Below are positions 1-7,999 of a stretch of 34,416 nt of DNA, in pieces. Positions within the stretch are counted from its first letter, which is position 1; each line of letters begins with the position of its first letter. The translations under genes were made by a program, and so were the position numbers. Source of the DNA: an uncultured Verrucomicrobiota bacterium (lineage in GTDB: Bacteria; Verrucomicrobiota; Verrucomicrobiia; Verrucomicrobiales; Verrucomicrobiaceae); assembly GCA_903960845.1 (NCBI GenBank), contig CAJCCF010000346.1, forward strand, positions 1 to 34,416, given 5' to 3'. Under the pieces are notes generated by a model that saw nothing but the letters and a program-made list of their open reading frames with translations, made no database searches and was not told the origin of the DNA.

Positions 1-453
1 ATCCGCGAGCACAGGCTTCACGGACTGAGTGAAGGTGATGTCCACATAGCGCACGGGATAGTCCGCCTCGATGACGCTGCTGGATCCATCCGTGACCGGC
101 CACACGCATTCGAACGGGCCGGCTGCTCCGAGCGTGGCCTTCTTTTCATTGAGGTTGATCTTAATGTGCCGGTTGAAGTAGTCGTGCAAGGCTGCGGCCG
201 CCGCGTCCAGCTCCGTCTTGTCGATGCGGTGATCGCGATTGGCATCGATGGCGACGAACCGCGTCAGCGACAGCAGGTTGAACGTGAACCGCAGCTCCAG
301 CCGCTGCCGCTCCGCTTTGACGCGAAGATAGCTGATGTCGGAAGGATGAGCCCATGCGGATGGAATGCCGAATGACGAAATCAGAATGACGAATGCCATC
401 AGACCCATGGCTCTGAGTTTCGGTTTCGTCATTTTGCATGCATGCTTTGTCAT
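1..453 (-). CDS. Secreted/membrane protein, HupE/UreJ-like N-terminal domain (3' end outside window)
   Basis: This open frame runs off the left edge, so only the first 151 codons are visible. The N-terminus has a hydrophobic signal segment (AFVILISSFGIPSAWA) followed by AHPSD, as expected after signal peptidase cleavage. Behind it lies a soluble stretch with an EF-hand-like loop (DANRDHRIDKTEL, about residues 67-79). An exported domain beginning AHP followed by a membrane domain is typical of HupE/UreJ-type putative metal permeases, but the membrane part is outside the window, so the family is a guess. The start is uncertain: ATGs at 453, 432, 408 and 399 are all in frame, none has a clear ribosome binding site, and 408 would give the most ordinary signal peptide. 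The signal-peptide DNA consists of repeated GAATGACGAA-like units. Confidence 0.6.
   Translation of the reverse strand, partial: MTKHACKMTKPKLRAMGLMAFVILISSFGIPSAWAHPSDISYLRVKAERQRLELRFTFNLLSLTRFVAIDANRDHRIDKTELDAAAAALHDYFNRHIKINLNEKKATLGAAGPFECVWPVTDGSSSVIEADYPVRYVDITFTQSVKPVLAD
365..433. repeat. Short GAATGACGAA-type repeat with inverted copy
   Basis: AATGACGAAA (371-380) recurs as AATGACGAAT at 385-394 and, inverted, as TTTCGTCATT at 424-433, a perfect 10-base inverted pair with 371-380. The repeat lies inside the signal-peptide codons of the HupE-like gene. Similar TTCGTCATTC-rich units occur, from memory, as dispersed intergenic repeats in Planctomycetes and Verrucomicrobia; that part is recollection. 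Confidence 0.45.
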
Positions 454-548
454 TCGCTTTTGATCCACATCGGGGAGACCCAGACCAGCTCGCTGTTGGG
501 TTGCTCCCGATAAGGAGCCGCCTGAAACGCGGAAGCAATGCTCTTCTC

Positions 549-929
549 TCAATCCCCTTCACTTCCCGTACCGCCGATCAAATCGTGTGCCTCGCCAGCT
601 TCGACTCGGGTTTGGAAGGCCACGGCATGTCGTTTATTGAGCCAGCAGCCGATTGCGGTGAATGGCAGAAGTGCCGTGTTGATTAGCAGGACACGAATTA
701 AAACACCGAACATGAAGACAATGTCCATATCCGGCGTGCCATCCCAGTTGGGTTTCCTCATCTCCGTATGAATCCAGTTCACATCCTGCCAGTAAACAAC
801 CGCTGCAACTGCCAGTTGCCCGAGGGGTATACACCACCACCGAAAGTATCGAGCCGTGGCAAAGGTGATGCAGGCGAGCGCAACCCAAATGACGATGCTG
901 TAAGACAAAAATTGCCAGAGAAAGTGCAT
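549..929 (-). CDS. Small integral membrane protein, unknown function
   Basis: A 126-residue protein with three or four hydrophobic segments: about residues 4-26 (LWQFLSYSIVIWVALACITF), 31-47 (WWCIPLGQLAVAAVVYW) and 68-97 (FMFGVLIRVLLINTALLPF and following). A polar loop (HTEMRKPNWDGTPDMD) lies between the second and third. I recognise no family. It begins 34 bases after the stop of the FG-GAP gene and has the same direction, so it may be the last cistron of that operon. The ATG at 929 follows a weak GGGG stretch. The hydrophobic pattern supports a real gene; the opposite-strand frames have no such pattern. Confidence 0.6.
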   Translation of the reverse strand: MHFLWQFLSYSIVIWVALACITFATARYFRWWCIPLGQLAVAAVVYWQDVNWIHTEMRKPNWDGTPDMDIVFMFGVLIRVLLINTALLPFTAIGCWLNKRHAVAFQTRVEAGEAHDLIGGTGSEGD

Positions 930-963
930 GTCCCCAAGTGCGGTCGAGTTTGCATTATCCCCG

Positions 964-3213
964 TCACTTCCGCAGGTAGATCAGCAGCCGGTCATGCACG
1001 AGCAGGGCGAGGTCGAGTTTGCCGTCCTGATTGAGATCCATGGCGGCGTAGTCGTGCGGCTCGTTTTCGAGCCCGCTCTTGCCGCGAAAGTGCGGGTCGG
1101 TTTCGAAGATGCGGAAGTACATGGCGCTGTTCCACGACGGTGGTTTTTTGTCGTCGGGCTGGAAGAATTCAAGCACACGGCTCTTGGAGAAATCGACGAT
1201 GGCCAGATCATCCACCGGCAGACCGGAAAAGGCGGCGGGGATGAGATCGGAAGGCTGGGTGTCCTTCAATTCACTGTCGAAAGAGACGGCGGTTTCGAGC
1301 TTCATGGAGGCGCCGGACAAAGGAGTGAGCTCGAAGCTGGTCTTGCCGATCATGAGCAGGCGGTCACCGAGCAGGTGGCATTCATCGGCCGCGAGGGAAG
1401 ACAGCGCGTGGGTATGGGCTGCGCGAAAAACGCCATCGGTACCGGCGGTCATTTCGTGGAGCTTTTGCCGGCTGCTGTCGGCGAGCAGGACCTGCAGCTT
1501 GCCCTCTTTTTTTGTCACCATCACCGCGCTGAGCTGGGAGCCGGAGTCAGGCGCGTTGAACTGCTCGACCGTGACAGCCTTGCCATCGGCGCCGATGCGG
1601 AAGGCGCGGGCAAGCTGGTCTTTGGCGATGATGATTTCGGCTTTGCCGTCGCCATTCAGATCGGCGCTGGCGAGGGCGATCGGTGCGAGCTTGTTGAGCA
1701 ATGAATCCGGCAGGCCTTCGGCGCGCTTGAAGGGCATTTTGACATCGGTCTGGCTGATGAGGATCTGCATCGGCGCGAGTGATGCAAAGAGCGCGAGATC
1801 ACCGCGGCCGTCCTGATTGGCGTCAATGATGCGCAGGGCGTTGGGTTTGCTTGGTGAGCTTGGGAGTTCCTGGCTGGTGGCCTTGAATTTCTTGTCAGCG
1901 GCGGTCCAGGCAAGTGTGAGCAGGGACACTTTGCTCTTGGCTTCAGTGAGACAAAGAATGCTGGTGGCTTTATCTCCGGCCACGGAGCCGGTGGTGAGTG
2001 TGAGCAGGGTGTCGGTGCTTTGATGCAACACTTCCGGGTAGGCCAGGCGATCCTTTTGCCAGCGCGCGATGGCGACTGATTTTTCACCCGGGCTGAGCAG
2101 GATGAGCTCGCGCTTTGAGTCGCCGTCGACATCCGCGATCGCGATGGACTCGATGCCGCTGAGCGCGGGAAACTCGCGCCCCTCGCGGAAGGAGCCGCCC
2201 GTGACGCCGGCGAAGAACCAGAGGCGCGCGTTTTTGGCTTCGGTCAAAACCACGTCGTCAATGCCATCGCCATTGAGATCGCCATAAGCGACCGCGCCGC
2301 CTTTGGCATCGCTGGCAGGCATGGCGTAGCGGATGCTTGCGGCGTGATCGGCATTCGGCTCGGCTTCAGCGGTGGCGAGCGTGGCGACTTCGACCATGCT
2401 GGTGGCGCTGTGAATCCAGGCGAGACCGGTTTCTTTCCCCAATTTCACGGGATGCACCCAGCAGCGGCTCTTGGGCATCTCGAGACGCCACTCTTCGCCG
2501 AAGGATCCTTCACGCTGAAGGCGCACGAGAACGGCATCGGCATCAGGTGAGGTGTAGAAAAGGTCCGGCTTGCCGTCCTGATTGAGATCGCCGCTGCGCA
2601 GGCCGCCGCAGCCGGCTTCGCCAAGCACGTAGCTTTTCGGATCGGCCCAACCATCTTTGCTTTGAAGCCAGATCATCAGGCGCGTTTTGGTGAGCAGCGA
2701 GAGATCGGCCCGGCCGTCGCCATTGAGGTCGGCGGTGGCGAGGACTTCCGTGTCGTCGGCCGTGGAGTCGAGCACGAACTCTTTCTTCTGCGTCCAGTCG
2801 CCGGGCTTCGCGCCCTGCGTGCGCAGGATGAGTTTTTCCTCGTCGCTGACGTAGGCAATGTCGGGGCGCTTGTCGCCATTCCAGTCACCGACGCCCAAGG
2901 CGAACGCGGTGTGGCCGATGACGAGTGGCTGCTTGTCGAAGCGTGAGACTTCCAGGATCGGATTCCAGCGATCCGCGCGCGAGCTGCGCTCAGGCTCGCC
3001 GGGCCGCGTGCCGTCCTTACGCTGAAGCAGGAATTCGATGCGCGCGCGATCCCTGTTGATGAGCACGATGTCAGCGAGTCCGTCGCCATTGAAGTCGCCT
3101 GAGCGCGGGCAGGACGTGTTCCAGTCGAGCTTGACCACCTCCGGTCCGTCAAAGTAGAGGCCGGCGGCGGGGGCGCTGGAGGCGATGATGAAAGCGAGGG
3201 CAAGCGGACGCAT
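964..3213 (-). CDS. Secreted FG-GAP/VCBS repeat protein
   Basis: A 749-residue exported protein with a signal peptide (MRPLALAFIIASSAPAAG) and at least nine calcium-binding-type FG-GAP loops. Examples are DFNGDGLAD (from residue 40), DWNGDKRPD, DLNGDGRAD, DLNQDGKPD, DLNGDGIDD, DVDGDSKRE, DANQDGRGD, DLNGDGKAE and DLNQDGKLD near the C-terminus. Such repeats fold as integrin-like beta-propeller blades and usually mediate calcium-dependent binding outside the cytoplasm; no enzymatic domain is visible. The sixth and eighth loops lack the last aspartate (E instead). It starts 11 bases after the stop of the 614-residue secreted protein, which itself starts 11 bases after the trypsin-like protease, so the three probably form one exported set. 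No ribosome binding site is seen. Confidence 0.85.
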   Translation of the reverse strand: MRPLALAFIIASSAPAAGLYFDGPEVVKLDWNTSCPRSGDFNGDGLADIVLINRDRARIEFLLQRKDGTRPGEPERSSRADRWNPILEVSRFDKQPLVIGHTAFALGVGDWNGDKRPDIAYVSDEEKLILRTQGAKPGDWTQKKEFVLDSTADDTEVLATADLNGDGRADLSLLTKTRLMIWLQSKDGWADPKSYVLGEAGCGGLRSGDLNQDGKPDLFYTSPDADAVLVRLQREGSFGEEWRLEMPKSRCWVHPVKLGKETGLAWIHSATSMVEVATLATAEAEPNADHAASIRYAMPASDAKGGAVAYGDLNGDGIDDVVLTEAKNARLWFFAGVTGGSFREGREFPALSGIESIAIADVDGDSKRELILLSPGEKSVAIARWQKDRLAYPEVLHQSTDTLLTLTTGSVAGDKATSILCLTEAKSKVSLLTLAWTAADKKFKATSQELPSSPSKPNALRIIDANQDGRGDLALFASLAPMQILISQTDVKMPFKRAEGLPDSLLNKLAPIALASADLNGDGKAEIIIAKDQLARAFRIGADGKAVTVEQFNAPDSGSQLSAVMVTKKEGKLQVLLADSSRQKLHEMTAGTDGVFRAAHTHALSSLAADECHLLGDRLLMIGKTSFELTPLSGASMKLETAVSFDSELKDTQPSDLIPAAFSGLPVDDLAIVDFSKSRVLEFFQPDDKKPPSWNSAMYFRIFETDPHFRGKSGLENEPHDYAAMDLNQDGKLDLALLVHDRLLIYLRK

Positions 3214-3224
3214 GGCGTGACGGA

Positions 3225-5069
3225 TTACTGCGCTGCGGCTTCGACAGGTTTCGAAAGAACGCGGAAGTGGATGGAGGTGGGATTGGAATAGGTGCCGCTG
3301 AGCGTGCTGCCGAAGTACTTCTTGAACATCTCTGCGGAAGGCGTGGCCTTGGCATCAAACCAGGTGTTGCTGCTTTTGGCAGCGATGCTTGAACTGCCGG
3401 CATCCTCCTTCTTCGGCCCTTTGCCCGGGCCTTTCTTGCCTGTGGCGGCCGGACTTTTTTTCGTGGCTGCGGTCTGTTTTTGCACGGTCGCCAGGGCTTC
3501 GATGACCATCTCGATCTGCTTGCTGGCATCCGAGATGCCGAGCCCGACATAGTTTTTCGGCAGCATGCTGATGAGTTCCTGGGTGCGTGGTGCATCCCAG
3601 ATGCTCGGGCCGCCGGGGTCCTTCATCCGGGCCAGCATTTTTTTCAGCAGTTCCTGCTTGCCGGTGCTGAAGAAAAGATAGTTATCCGTGAGGCAGTAGG
3701 CGATCTCCTGCGGCTTGCCGGCGGCACCGGTCAGCGTGGCTTTGAAGGTGCTGATGTCATGGCCGAGGTACTCGGACTCCTCAAAGGCTCCGAAGCCCTG
3801 GCCGATGAAGCGTTTAAGGCCGTCAAGCGCGCCGGCGAGACGGGCGCGATCCTTGACCTTGAAGCCGACCACCTGGCTTTGTTCGAGCGCGGTGCCGTCC
3901 TCAGCCTGCACGTATTCGTCGGCAAGGCTGGCTAGGAGGTCTTCTTTGATCTTGAAGCCGATCTGCGTCTCGACCTGCCCGATTTGCATGGTGGCCATCA
4001 TCGCCAGTGGGCCGAGCTTTTGAACCATGGCCAAAAGTCCGTCCCAAACCTGACTCAAGCTCTGACGCATCACCTGAGCACCGAGAACATCCGCGGGGAT
4101 AAAACCGGGCGGCGTGACGCTGGTGCTGCTGCCTTGCAAGAGGCTGAGAAAGCCGGTGAGTTTTCCGGGATGAAGGATGGCCATGTCCACGCGCGATCCC
4201 GCGTCTGACAGGTCGAGCATGAATCCGATGGACTGCAGTTCTTTGACGCCCAGGGCATCGAAAATCATGGCCGGATCCATGGGGATGGAGCTGGCTTTGC
4301 CGTTCTTCGCGCTTTGGGCGACCGTGTCCTGCAGCCATTTCATGAGTGTTTCGCCATTGAGATAAACGGTGATGTCGGCGCTTCCCTCACTGAGTTCGGA
4401 GAGGCGGGTCAGGTGGCTGGCGACCACTTCGGATGTTTCGGCAGTGCCGCTTTTCAGCGCGGCGATGAAGTGCTCCACCAGCGCGGGTTTGTCCCCCATG
4501 ACCATCACGCCATCGACAAAGGCGTGTGCCTGCTTCCATGTGGCATCGGGCGCCTCGGATGAGGCGAGAATGTGCAATGGCACACCAGCGACGTCCTTGA
4601 TGATCTTCTTCAGCGCGCTGTTTTTCCCCATGTCTTCGGCCTCGTCCTTTTTGATCAGTTCCTCGATCGCGGCCTGCTGGTCGCCGGCCTCCATGAGCAT
4701 GACAAAGGGCGCGCCCTTTCCGCCGAAGTCGGCCGCTGAATCAGCGGCAAAGGCGACAAGTACGGAGCCTTGGATGTGCTTCAAAAGATCCTCCATGCTT
4801 TCGCCTGTCACTTCTTTGAACTGCTTGTCCAAAGCATACTGTCCATCGACACGGGAGGGTGCCATCCATTTCAGGAACTCCTCATCCTGCATCATTCTGG
4901 CGAAGCCGCCCTTTTCCCAATCAGCGAGCAGTTCAGGCGCGCTCTTCACGGCCATGATGCCGACGGTGTTTTTTGGCAGGAGCTTGTACCAGGCATCCAG
5001 CTTGTCAGCATGAGCAGGCAGCGACAGCAGGGTCAGTGCCGCAAGGCAGGTGAGGGCGAGTCGATTCAT
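3225..5069 (-). CDS. Secreted 614-aa protein, DUF3352-like (unknown function)
   Basis: A 614-residue protein with a clean signal peptide (MNRLALTCLAALTLLSLPAHA). The mature start, KLDAWYKLLPKNTVGIMAVK followed by APELLADWEKGGFARMMQDE, resembles planctomycete/verrucomicrobial DUF3352-type proteins that open with an LPxDTxxxVxVxxxPELLxxW pattern; this is from memory and only the N-terminus fits well. A low-complexity Lys/Ala/Gly/Pro stretch (around residues 545-570, KKSPAATGKKGPGKGPKK) separates the main body from a short C-terminal segment. The open frame extends upstream to 5348, but that part is antisense-like in composition and overlaps the protease gene. The ATG at 5069 is directly followed by the signal peptide and lies 11 bases after the protease stop. 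No function can be assigned. Confidence 0.8.
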   Translation of the reverse strand: MNRLALTCLAALTLLSLPAHADKLDAWYKLLPKNTVGIMAVKSAPELLADWEKGGFARMMQDEEFLKWMAPSRVDGQYALDKQFKEVTGESMEDLLKHIQGSVLVAFAADSAADFGGKGAPFVMLMEAGDQQAAIEELIKKDEAEDMGKNSALKKIIKDVAGVPLHILASSEAPDATWKQAHAFVDGVMVMGDKPALVEHFIAALKSGTAETSEVVASHLTRLSELSEGSADITVYLNGETLMKWLQDTVAQSAKNGKASSIPMDPAMIFDALGVKELQSIGFMLDLSDAGSRVDMAILHPGKLTGFLSLLQGSSTSVTPPGFIPADVLGAQVMRQSLSQVWDGLLAMVQKLGPLAMMATMQIGQVETQIGFKIKEDLLASLADEYVQAEDGTALEQSQVVGFKVKDRARLAGALDGLKRFIGQGFGAFEESEYLGHDISTFKATLTGAAGKPQEIAYCLTDNYLFFSTGKQELLKKMLARMKDPGGPSIWDAPRTQELISMLPKNYVGLGISDASKQIEMVIEALATVQKQTAATKKSPAATGKKGPGKGPKKEDAGSSSIAAKSSNTWFDAKATPSAEMFKKYFGSTLSGTYSNPTSIHFRVLSKPVEAAAQ

Positions 5070-5080
5070 TGGGGGGTGGA

Positions 5081-6046
5081 TCAGGGGGTTTGGGGAGATT
5101 CGGGTTGGGTGTCCGGAGCGGGCGGTGTCAGGTAACGGAAGCCGGCGTTGGGATTGCGTGGATCGAAAGCGAAGGCGTCGCGGTTTTTGAGGAAGAGCTT
5201 GAGCACGTTTGCAGGGATGGAGAAGCCGAGCCCCTCCACACCGACACCGGCCATCTTCATGTTGTTCACCCCCACGACTTCGCCTCGGGCATTGAAGAGC
5301 GGGCCGCCCGAGTTGCCGGGATTGATCTGCGTGGTGCTCTGGATGCACCAGGTGCCGCGGGTTTCCCGCGCTTTCACGCTGACGATGCCCTGCGAGACGC
5401 TGCGCTCCAGTCCCAGCGGACTGCCGATGGCGAAGACCTGCTGCCCCTGGGTGAGTGCATCCGAATCGCCCATGGGCACAAACGGCAACGTGGCGGCCGC
5501 CGGATCGTCGATCTGCAAAATGGCGAGATCCAGGAAGCCGTTCATGGCGATGATTTTGACTTTGGTGAAGGCCTGCTTCTCCAGACCTCCGGGCCGCTTC
5601 CGATAGACCACGACCGTGATTTCACGCTCACCGGCGATGACATGCTGGTTGGTCATCACGTAGCCGAGTTTGTTGATGATGAATCCCGAGCCCAGGCCTG
5701 AAGCGGTTTGGATCTGCACCACCGCTTCAGCCACACGGTCGACATTCTTTTCCACCGTCAGAGGCCCGCGGTTGGGCTCCACGTAGTAGATGTCCTCACT
5801 CTTCGCGACTGCGCTGGCCGGAGCCGCCGTCTTGCTCGTGAGTTTCTCCAGGGTGGCGATCTCCGCGCGCGGCACATTCAGCACAGTGAAACCGAGATCC
5901 AGCAGCACGGTGTCCTCGCGCTCACGCAGGACCTGACCCTGCATCTCCGTGCCATTTTTCAAAACCAAACGTGTCGCGTCGGCCGCGTGCAAGCTGCCGG
6001 CGCACGCCATGAGTGCGATCATCCTGATTCGAGTGCCTGATTTCAT
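5081..6046 (-). CDS. Exported trypsin-like (S1C/Deg-type) serine protease without PDZ domain
   Basis: A 321-residue exported endopeptidase. A signal peptide (MKSGTRIRMIALMACAGSLHA) is followed by a short beta-rich segment and then the chymotrypsin-fold domain. The catalytic triad is complete: His135 in MTNQHVIAG, Asp173 in FLDLAILQ, Ser246 in NPGNSGGPLF. DegP/DegQ proteases carry one or two PDZ domains after this region; here only about 45 residues with a Pro-rich tail remain, so it is a minimal Deg-type enzyme. A GTG at 6049 would add one residue, but the adjacent ATG at 6046 is preferred. Upstream is a candidate promoter that would give an almost leaderless transcript. It is first in a three-gene exported set, and a role in periplasmic protein processing is inferred. 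Confidence 0.88.
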   Translation of the reverse strand: MKSGTRIRMIALMACAGSLHAADATRLVLKNGTEMQGQVLREREDTVLLDLGFTVLNVPRAEIATLEKLTSKTAAPASAVAKSEDIYYVEPNRGPLTVEKNVDRVAEAVVQIQTASGLGSGFIINKLGYVMTNQHVIAGEREITVVVYRKRPGGLEKQAFTKVKIIAMNGFLDLAILQIDDPAAATLPFVPMGDSDALTQGQQVFAIGSPLGLERSVSQGIVSVKARETRGTWCIQSTTQINPGNSGGPLFNARGEVVGVNNMKMAGVGVEGLGFSIPANVLKLFLKNRDAFAFDPRNPNAGFRYLTPPAPDTQPESPQTP

Positions 6047-6057
6047 CACAGGAGCGG

Positions 6058-6085
6058 AGGCTAGCAGTGTCCATTCTGGTGACGA
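6058..6085 (-). promoter_or_regulatory. Candidate promoter of protease gene (TCGTCA-16-TAGCCT)
   Basis: Minus strand: TCGTCA (6085-6080), 16-base spacer, TAGCCT (6063-6058), then CCGC and the ATG at 6046, only 11 bases beyond the -10. The same -10 plus CCGC context occurs upstream of the SHD1 gene at 32.55 kb. Predicted by eye. Confidence 0.35.
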
Positions 6086-6109
6086 GGATTATTCCAGAGC
6101 TGCCTGAAA

Positions 6110-6152
6110 ATATTTACCCGCATCACCTGCCGGAATGCTCACCGGCCACCAG
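6110..6152. repeat. Left copy of 43-bp imperfect direct repeat (decayed gene tail)
   Basis: Aligned without gaps to 7552-7594, 36 of 43 bases agree. On the minus strand this copy still reads ALVAGEHSGR-stop, while the right copy encodes the real C-terminus ELVAGEYLGK-stop of the DUF2786-like gene. It looks like a decayed duplicate of that gene's 3' end. Confidence 0.6.
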
Positions 6153-6196
6153 CGCGCAGCCGGAAACGGTGATGGCTGCGCTGAGAACGACTGATG

Positions 6197-6234
6197 TGTG
6201 AGGCGTTCCTCAGCGGAAAAAGTTTTTCCTCACA
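6197..6234. other. Nested hairpin in intergenic DNA
   Basis: TGTGAGG (6197-6203) pairs with CCTCACA (6228-6234), and inside it lies GGAAAAAGTTTTTCC (6215-6229). It may end transcripts from the small membrane-protein genes on the minus strand or from either side, but no clear T-run follows the outer stem. Confidence 0.35.
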
Positions 6235-6295
6235 TCCATCATTCCAACTCGACCGCGCGGCTCCGTTTTGAGACCAAGTTCCCGCAGGGACGGGA

Positions 6296-6490
6296 TCATT
6301 CACGCTCTGTCAGCGAGGCCTTGGCTTTTCGGCAGTCAATGATGAGCAATAGGATCTGGGAGACTGCAATGAACACTGGCAGCAGCGGGTCGCTTGGCTT
6401 CAACACGACAAGCAGGCAGGCGACGATGATGATGGAGATCCGCGATTTAGCCCACCTAACCTTTTTCAGGAATGAATTTGTGCCAATCAT
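6296..6490 (-). CDS. Possible small two-helix membrane protein
   Basis: A 64-residue frame from the ATG at 6490 (a GTG three codons earlier is possible). It has a basic N-terminus (FLKKVRWAKSR), two hydrophobic segments (ISIIIVACLLVVL and LLPVFIAVSQILLLIID) and a charged tail (CRKAKASLTERE). The pattern is that of a genuine small membrane protein with positive residues flanking the helices, but there is no ribosome binding site and no recognisable family. It lies in the same direction as two further small membrane genes upstream. An overlapping plus-strand frame shows no protein-like pattern. Confidence 0.45.
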   Translation of the reverse strand: MIGTNSFLKKVRWAKSRISIIIVACLLVVLKPSDPLLPVFIAVSQILLLIIDCRKAKASLTERE

Positions 6491-6594
6491 CGTGATCACT
6501 TGTGTGGGAAACCTGACTGCTGTGTGAAAGGGGTGGTGTTACAGGCTATGCGTCCGTGAAGATATTACGGAGCTCAAGAATTCACGAGGTACTT

Positions 6595-6942
6595 TCATGC
6601 GTCTTTCTTTCTCAATTTGAGGCAAAGCAAACCCAGAAGAGAAGTATTCAACACACCAGACAACATGAGTATTACAGATTGGCTTTTGATCGCCCGAACA
6701 CCCAGGTAAGTGGAGTTGCTGAAATCATTAACATTGCCGGTCAATCTACGGATGTGTTCTCTGAGAAATGGCAGATGTTTAGGATCAGAGAGCTTGGCCC
6801 ATTCTTCGTCAGTTGGAGGTACTAGATTTTTGCGGTCTTCAAACTTTCCAGCAAGAGGACCAGCTTTTGTGTAACTGGCGTAGCCATATAGAAGAACCAA
6901 AAGGTTAAGCGCCAAAATCAGTGTCAGGATGACAGTTTTCAT
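6595..6942 (-). CDS. Small membrane protein, unknown function
   Basis: A 115-residue protein with an N-terminal hydrophobic segment (VILTLILALNLLVLLYGYAS), a polar middle region of about 60 residues (containing DEEWAKLSDPKHLPFLREH) and a second helix near the C-terminus (SVILMLSGVLNTSLLGLLCL) ending in KLRKKDA. Both termini are probably cytoplasmic, with an extracytoplasmic loop between. I do not recognise a family. Base composition here is more AT-rich than in the flanking exported-protein operon, and the gene sits between the two copies of the 43-bp repeat, so it may have been acquired with its neighbours. No ribosome binding site is seen before the ATG at 6942. Confidence 0.65.
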   Translation of the reverse strand: MKTVILTLILALNLLVLLYGYASYTKAGPLAGKFEDRKNLVPPTDEEWAKLSDPKHLPFLREHIRRLTGNVNDFSNSTYLGVRAIKSQSVILMLSGVLNTSLLGLLCLKLRKKDA

Positions 6943-7044
6943 AGATTGAATGTAGATCAGGGTGACCCAGGGTATTCATGATCCAGAGCGGCGGCGTGAA
7001 GCGTTTGGTTTACATTATTTGTTATGTTTTAGCTGGGGCGACGA

Positions 7045-7443
7045 CTAACGCCTCTTCCAGGCCTTGTAAGCAAAGATGGTGGCAGAAGTCAGCATCGCTA
7101 AACACGAGAGGGGTTTTGGATGGTGGAATGGCAGATCCAGCACCGACGGTTTAGTCATGAGGGCGAAGGTGACCACACCAATCATCCCAGCACTCATTAG
7201 CCAAAAACACGCTGTATGAAGCTTGTTGGTGACTTCAGATGATTCTATTCTCCACGCATAGAGTGCGGCAAAGAGTAGCACACAGCCATAGATCAGCGTC
7301 ATGCTGATCATTCCTGCCGAGAGCCAATGCCACAGTCCAGCCGTGATGCTGAATAGAGTTAGGCCGAACAGGCCCAAAACGGCAGCCATCACCCGCGTGA
7401 AAACTTTATTCTCGAGAAGGTGCTTATCAGATGAGTTTTTCAT
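7045..7443 (-). CDS. Four-helix membrane protein, unknown function
   Basis: A 132-residue protein with four hydrophobic segments at roughly residues 17-38, 42-64, 78-97 and 108-126, and a short basic tail (KAWKRR). No family is recognised. It lies in the same direction as the next small membrane gene, about 100 bases away, inside the segment bracketed by the direct repeat. The start ATG at 7443 has no Shine-Dalgarno sequence. The regular alternation of hydrophobic helices with charged connectors (for example AWRIESSEVTNKLHT) supports a translated protein. Confidence 0.65.
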   Translation of the reverse strand: MKNSSDKHLLENKVFTRVMAAVLGLFGLTLFSITAGLWHWLSAGMISMTLIYGCVLLFAALYAWRIESSEVTNKLHTACFWLMSAGMIGVVTFALMTKPSVLDLPFHHPKPLSCLAMLTSATIFAYKAWKRR

Positions 7444-7551
7444 GGTAAGGGGTCGTTACGGTTTCCCGTCATGCTGGCGGCCTCAACAACGTGGTGCATG
7501 ATCAGTCACGAACGCGGCAGCGATGAATTTCTTTGTCAGGAGCGGTGCGAG

Positions 7552-7594
7552 CTATTTGCCCGCATCACTTGCCGAGATACTCACCGGCCACGAG
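7552..7594. repeat. Right copy of 43-bp imperfect direct repeat
   Basis: Matches 6110-6152 at 36 of 43 positions. It covers the last codons and stop of the DUF2786-like gene plus about a dozen bases beyond. Together the two copies bracket about 1.4 kb of small membrane-protein genes. Confidence 0.6.
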
Positions 7595-7999
7595 TTCCTC
7601 TTCGCCTGCGTCCTCGTGAATGGCATCGGCGATGACGCGGTTGGTCACTTCCTGGAGGTAGCTTTTGAGCACCTCGCTCAGCTCCAGAAACTCGGGCCAG
7701 AGGGTTTCGTTCACGAAGCTGCGGGGGACGCGCACCATGACGGTGTTGCGCCGCTGCCGGGCGTAGCGGTAGGGCCTGAGCTCATAGCGGCGAAGCAGGG
7801 CGAGAAAGAGTTTTTTAGCCCAGCCGTCCATGAGCGTGAATCGAAATTCGATGGGCTTGTCCACCCTGGCCACTTCACCGAGCCGCAACCGGATCCGCGA
7901 CATGGCTTCGGCTGCGGCTTCCTTTTCTCCCGCCGTGGCGGCCCCGGCATAGAGGCGCTCGATTTTGCGCAGCTTTTCCAGGAGATCGGTTTCTTTCAT
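7565..7999 (-). CDS. Conserved hypothetical protein with DUF2786-like N-terminus
   Basis: A 144-residue soluble protein. Residues 1-40 (METDLLEKLRKIERLYAG-like start, then TAGEKEAAAEAMSRIRLRL) resemble the helical DUF2786 segment, in which a KIRxLLAxA helix is followed by a helix rich in EAxxA. The rest (KPIEFRFTLMDGWAKKLFLA, RRYELRPYRYARQRRNTVMV, VPRSFVNETLWPEFLELSEV) is basic in the middle and ends in an acidic helix. The function is unknown. The frame extends to 8095, but the extra 32 residues are low-complexity Ser/Pro/Ala and reach the divergent promoter region, so the ATG at 7999 is preferred. Its 3' end is duplicated in decayed form 1.4 kb away. Confidence 0.65.
   Translation of the reverse strand: MKETDLLEKLRKIERLYAGAATAGEKEAAAEAMSRIRLRLGEVARVDKPIEFRFTLMDGWAKKLFLALLRRYELRPYRYARQRRNTVMVRVPRSFVNETLWPEFLELSEVLKSYLQEVTNRVIADAIHEDAGEEELVAGEYLGK

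Noticed and set aside
928..1816. Two long plus-strand frames (258 and 245 aa) opposite the FG-GAP gene
   Set aside because: They mirror the DxNxDG codon repeats of the minus-strand gene, lack a signal or domain pattern, and overlap each other; they are shadows of a GC-rich repeat gene.
5070..5348. 93-residue N-terminal extension of the 614-aa secreted protein
   Set aside because: It overlaps the protease gene on the same strand, has a shadow-like Arg/His/Gln-rich composition, and is followed by a perfect signal peptide at the ATG at 5069.
6198..6527. 109-aa plus-strand frame among the small membrane genes
   Set aside because: The opposite strand has a better hydrophobic-helix pattern; this frame is compositionally random.
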